DNA of 64,000 bases from Planctellipticum variicoloris (GTDB lineage: Bacteria > Planctomycetota > Planctomycetia > Planctomycetales > Planctomycetaceae), in contig NZ_CP130886.1 of NCBI RefSeq assembly GCF_030622045.1, positions 4,844,001 through 4,908,000 of the forward strand, read 5' to 3'. The position numbers were made by a program, and so were the translations under genes. The notes under the pieces are model-generated. The model worked only from the letters and a program-made list of their open reading frames with translations, did not search any database and was not told where the DNA came from. Of this stretch, positions 61,745 to 64,000 are shown piece by piece. Each line of letters starts with the position of its first letter. The first letter of the stretch is position 1.

Positions 61745-62854
61745 ATGCCCACAATTCCCCATCGTGCCAGCCCGCGAGCGCTCGCCTTTGCCGCGATCGT
61801 TGTATCAGCAAATCTCTACCTCCTGGCTGCGGAACCGAACGCGTCTGCCACGGTCGAAAAGCGAACCTACCGCCACGAACTGAAGAAGCTGGTCAATCCC
61901 CCGCCGCTGCTGGCGGACTTTCCCGAGTTCGTCGATCCGGTTCGCGAAACCCATCGCTACGAAGCCCCGCCGCTGATCGACGAAGAGGGGGCCGACTTGC
62001 AGGTACGGGCCTGGCGGTTCTCGTACAACGCCCGCGGCGTGATCGAGATGCCCAATCGATTGCGAGGAGACCGGACCGCGGTGATCGTCGTCCATCCCTG
62101 GGGGATCGACGACGGCCAGGGCTGGCAGACTCCCGAACCCGCCGGGGCGGCCTTTCAATGCACTCCCGAACGCAATCGCGTCGTGACGAAACATCTGACG
62201 CAAGTCGTCAATCCGCTGCTGAAGTCGCTGCGGAACAACGCGAAACTCGTCATGTACAGCCTGCCGGGCAAGGAAGATCCCGCCCGGCAGAAAATGTATC
62301 GTTCCTTTCGAGGAACGCCGGCCTTGGCCGACATTCCCGAAGGCAAACGAGAACTCCAGCAGCAGCTCACCGCGTTCAAGTACCTGGCCAGTGAACTCCC
62401 CACGTCTCTGACGCTGTCCGCCGATAGCGCGGTCATCGATTACTATGCACAGATTCCCGCCCTCGATCCGGGACCGAAGTACAACAATCCTGGTTTCTGG
62501 TCGCTGCCCGTGCCGGTCCACCAGGCGATTGACGTGGCCCGGAACGACGTCGTGATCTACGACGGCGAGGGCTACCCGGCTCTGCGGGAGTTCCTTCGGC
62601 AGAACGGCGTCCGCCACATCCTGTTGACCGGCTACAACACCGACATGTGCGTCTGCGCGACGACGGCGGGATTCGATAACCTGCGGCAGGACTTCAATGT
62701 CTTCCTGGTCGGCGACGCCACGCTCGCAACCTTTCCGGCCCAGCCGACGCCCGCCGTGCCGACCTCTGCCGCCGTCGCGTTCGCCTCCCTGAAGGTGCTG
62801 ATTACGCAGGCATCCTGGATTCAGGTTTCAGCACCCGCCGGAGCAGCCAAATGA
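61745..62854 (+). CDS. Secreted isochorismatase-like hydrolase
   Basis: A 369-residue protein with a signal peptide (FAAIVVSANLYLLAAEP). The isochorismatase fold is seen in TAVIVVHPWGIDDGQGW (the usual Asp strand) and in VRHILLTGYNTDMCVCATTAGFDNL, where the Cys of DMCVC is the nucleophile. A large insertion between these parts makes it longer than the usual 180-220 residues. Substrate unknown. The next gene overlaps by 4 bases (ATGA), so the pair is coupled. Confidence 0.75.
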   Translation: MPTIPHRASPRALAFAAIVVSANLYLLAAEPNASATVEKRTYRHELKKLVNPPPLLADFPEFVDPVRETHRYEAPPLIDEEGADLQVRAWRFSYNARGVIEMPNRLRGDRTAVIVVHPWGIDDGQGWQTPEPAGAAFQCTPERNRVVTKHLTQVVNPLLKSLRNNAKLVMYSLPGKEDPARQKMYRSFRGTPALADIPEGKRELQQQLTAFKYLASELPTSLTLSADSAVIDYYAQIPALDPGPKYNNPGFWSLPVPVHQAIDVARNDVVIYDGEGYPALREFLRQNGVRHILLTGYNTDMCVCATTAGFDNLRQDFNVFLVGDATLATFPAQPTPAVPTSAAVAFASLKVLITQASWIQVSAPAGAAK

Positions 62855-63873
62855 ACGAACAGGACCTCCCGAAACTCTCGCGGCGCGACTGGCTGGCCCG
62901 TGTCGCAGCGGTCGCGGCGACGTTCCCGTTCTTTTCCAGTCAACTTTCCGCCGACGAGCCCAAACCGCCGGCCCTGATCGCCATCACGCTCGATCTGGAA
63001 ATGAGCCAGGACTACCCGCAACGCGGTCTGAAGGAATGGAACTTCCAGAAGGGAAACCTCGACGACGCCACCAAGCAGTACGCCGTCGAAGCGGCCCGGC
63101 GAGTCAAAGCAGCCGGCGGCGTCATCCACTTCTTCTGCGTAGGCCGCGTTCTCGAACAGCCCGACGTCGAGTGGCTCAAGGAACTGCACGCCGAAGGCCA
63201 CCCGATCGGCAATCACACCTACGACCACGTCAACGTGAAGGCCCGGACCGCCGTCGAATCGCAGTTCCGTTTCCAGCGCTCGCCCTGGCTCGTCGAAGGA
63301 CGCAGCGCGGAAGACGTCATCCGCGAAAACATCCGGCTGACAACCCTCGCCCTCAAGGAACGTTGCGGTATCGCCGCCCGCGGCTTCCGGACCCCCGGAG
63401 GCTTCCACGACAGCCTAGGAGACCGCCCCGACGTGCAGCAGTGGCTGCTCGACGAAGGCTTCCGCTGGGTCAGCTCAAAGTATCCCGTTCACGAAACCGG
63501 CAAACCCGGCGAAGCCCCGACCGAAGCCGTCTACGACTCCATCACCGGTTCGGTCTACGCAGCGCAACCCTTCGTCTATCGGAGCGGGCTCGTTGAAATT
63601 CCGATGAGCCCGATCAGCGATGTGACCGCCTTCCGCAGCAATCGCTGGAAACGCGAGTGGTTCCTGGAGGCGATTCGCCGGTCCGTGACATGCGCCATCG
63701 ATTCCGGCCAGGTTTTCGATTTCCTGGCGCATCCTTCGTGCCTGTGCGTGGAAGACCCTGACTTCGAGTCGATCGATCTGATCTGCAAGCTGGCCAATCA
63801 GGCCGGTGCGAAAGCCAAGCTGGCCTCGCTCGATGAAATCGCGGAGCGGGCACTGGTCGTGCCGAAACCGTGA
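62851..63873 (+). CDS. Polysaccharide deacetylase family protein
   Basis: A 340-residue protein with a Tat-like signal (SRRDWLARVAAVAATFPFF). The NodB-type domain has LIAITLDLEMSQDYP (the metal-binding Asp strand is TLDLE, not TFDDG), GHPIGNHTYDHVNV (H-x-x-x-H), a GFRTPGGFHD arginine motif and a late FLAHPSCLCVEDP segment. It is thus a divergent member of the family. The most likely action is removal of N- or O-acetyl groups from a wall or capsule polymer. It is coupled to the isochorismatase-like gene and followed by a strong hairpin. Confidence 0.85.
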   Translation: MNEQDLPKLSRRDWLARVAAVAATFPFFSSQLSADEPKPPALIAITLDLEMSQDYPQRGLKEWNFQKGNLDDATKQYAVEAARRVKAAGGVIHFFCVGRVLEQPDVEWLKELHAEGHPIGNHTYDHVNVKARTAVESQFRFQRSPWLVEGRSAEDVIRENIRLTTLALKERCGIAARGFRTPGGFHDSLGDRPDVQQWLLDEGFRWVSSKYPVHETGKPGEAPTEAVYDSITGSVYAAQPFVYRSGLVEIPMSPISDVTAFRSNRWKREWFLEAIRRSVTCAIDSGQVFDFLAHPSCLCVEDPDFESIDLICKLANQAGAKAKLASLDEIAERALVVPKP

Positions 63874-63892
63874 AGTGAAGTCGAAGATTCCT

Positions 63893-63922
63893 CGTACGAT
63901 GGACGTCCTCGTCCGTCGTACG
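63893..63922 (+). terminator. Hairpin terminator-like structure
   Basis: A 13-bp stem (63893-63905 with 63910-63922; one G-T wobble) around a TCCT loop, starting 20 bases after the deacetylase stop. The stem is strong, but no T-run follows, so it may work as a hairpin terminator of the GC-rich type or as a transcript stabiliser. Confidence 0.65.
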
Positions 63923-63968
63923 GAGTAACCGACCATCCTTGAAACTAGAGCTCCAGGTGGAAACGAGC

Positions 63969-64000
63969 ATGGCGCAATGGCGGACGCTGATTGTTGCAGT
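63969..64000 (+). CDS. Start of a gene cut by the right edge
   Basis: An ATG at 63969 opens a frame (MAQWRTLIVA) that continues to the window end. The first residues fit the start of a signal peptide or membrane segment. Only ten codons are visible, so the identity cannot be given. Confidence 0.35.
   Translation, partial: MAQWRTLIVA

Overview
The window looks like a chromosomal segment of a planctomycete (phylum Planctomycetota). The base composition is high-GC. The right three quarters carry families typical of that phylum: DUF1549/DUF1553 and DUF1501 partners, a DUF1559 prepilin-like protein, a Tat-exported Gfo/Idh/MocA dehydrogenase, an SUMF1-like protein, and many secreted proteins of unknown function. 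No rRNA, complete tRNA or CRISPR array was seen.

Positions 1-17150 are an accessory island with visibly more A+T in places. A leftward cluster (1-3852) holds two PD-(D/E)XK nuclease-fold genes, one Cas4/RecB-like, three unknown genes and a frameshifted DUF932 phage/plasmid gene. A rightward two-gene unit (4218-10628) encodes an SF2 helicase with three N-terminal GW..W repeats and a 1275-residue RecD-like helicase with a C-terminal nuclease-like domain. After it come a lone capsid-like gene, small phage/plasmid-type genes, a DnaX-like ATPase operon, a 3' half of a tRNA-Arg(ACG)-like sequence, and a tyrosine recombinase that is truncated and has lost its catalytic tyrosine. This reads as a decayed integrated element, or several stacked at one tRNA site. 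The helicase pair is the best defence-system candidate.

Positions 17234-25478 are a compact rightward cluster: an arylsulfotransferase-like secreted protein, two alkaline-phosphatase-superfamily enzymes, a small ribbon-helix-helix-like protein, a membrane protein and a sulfotransferase. Positions 26208-31442 hold an iron-associated group: a low-affinity iron permease-like protein that probably starts at CTG, a Fur-box-like palindrome, a TPR protein, a tiny membrane protein, a DUF1559 protein, a lipoprotein and a PepSY membrane protein. Two gene remnants, one of an ABC transporter and one of a secreted protein, follow at 31503-32135.

Positions 34328-59055 form a nearly unbroken rightward series: DUF1549/DUF1553, DUF1501, a protein with about ten EF-hands, then a MoxR ATPase / DUF58 / BatA-like / DUF4175-like / vWA module, then a BlaI/BlaR1 pair. 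Six divergent copies of one secreted protein family of unknown function are threaded through this module (40166, 48106, 51663, 52678, 56367, 57257). The BlaR1 carries a C-terminal WD40-like domain instead of a penicillin sensor, and a palindrome resembling a BlaI operator precedes blaI. The series ends with a C13/caspase-like protein that appears to lack the catalytic cysteine. I regard this as the most unusual ensemble in the window: a candidate envelope-stress or surface-assembly system with six paralogous secreted factors.

The right end has four leftward genes (a two-gene overlapping unit, a stand-alone ScdA N-terminal domain protein, a Gfo/Idh/MocA protein) and a rightward isochorismatase-like / polysaccharide deacetylase pair closed by a strong hairpin.
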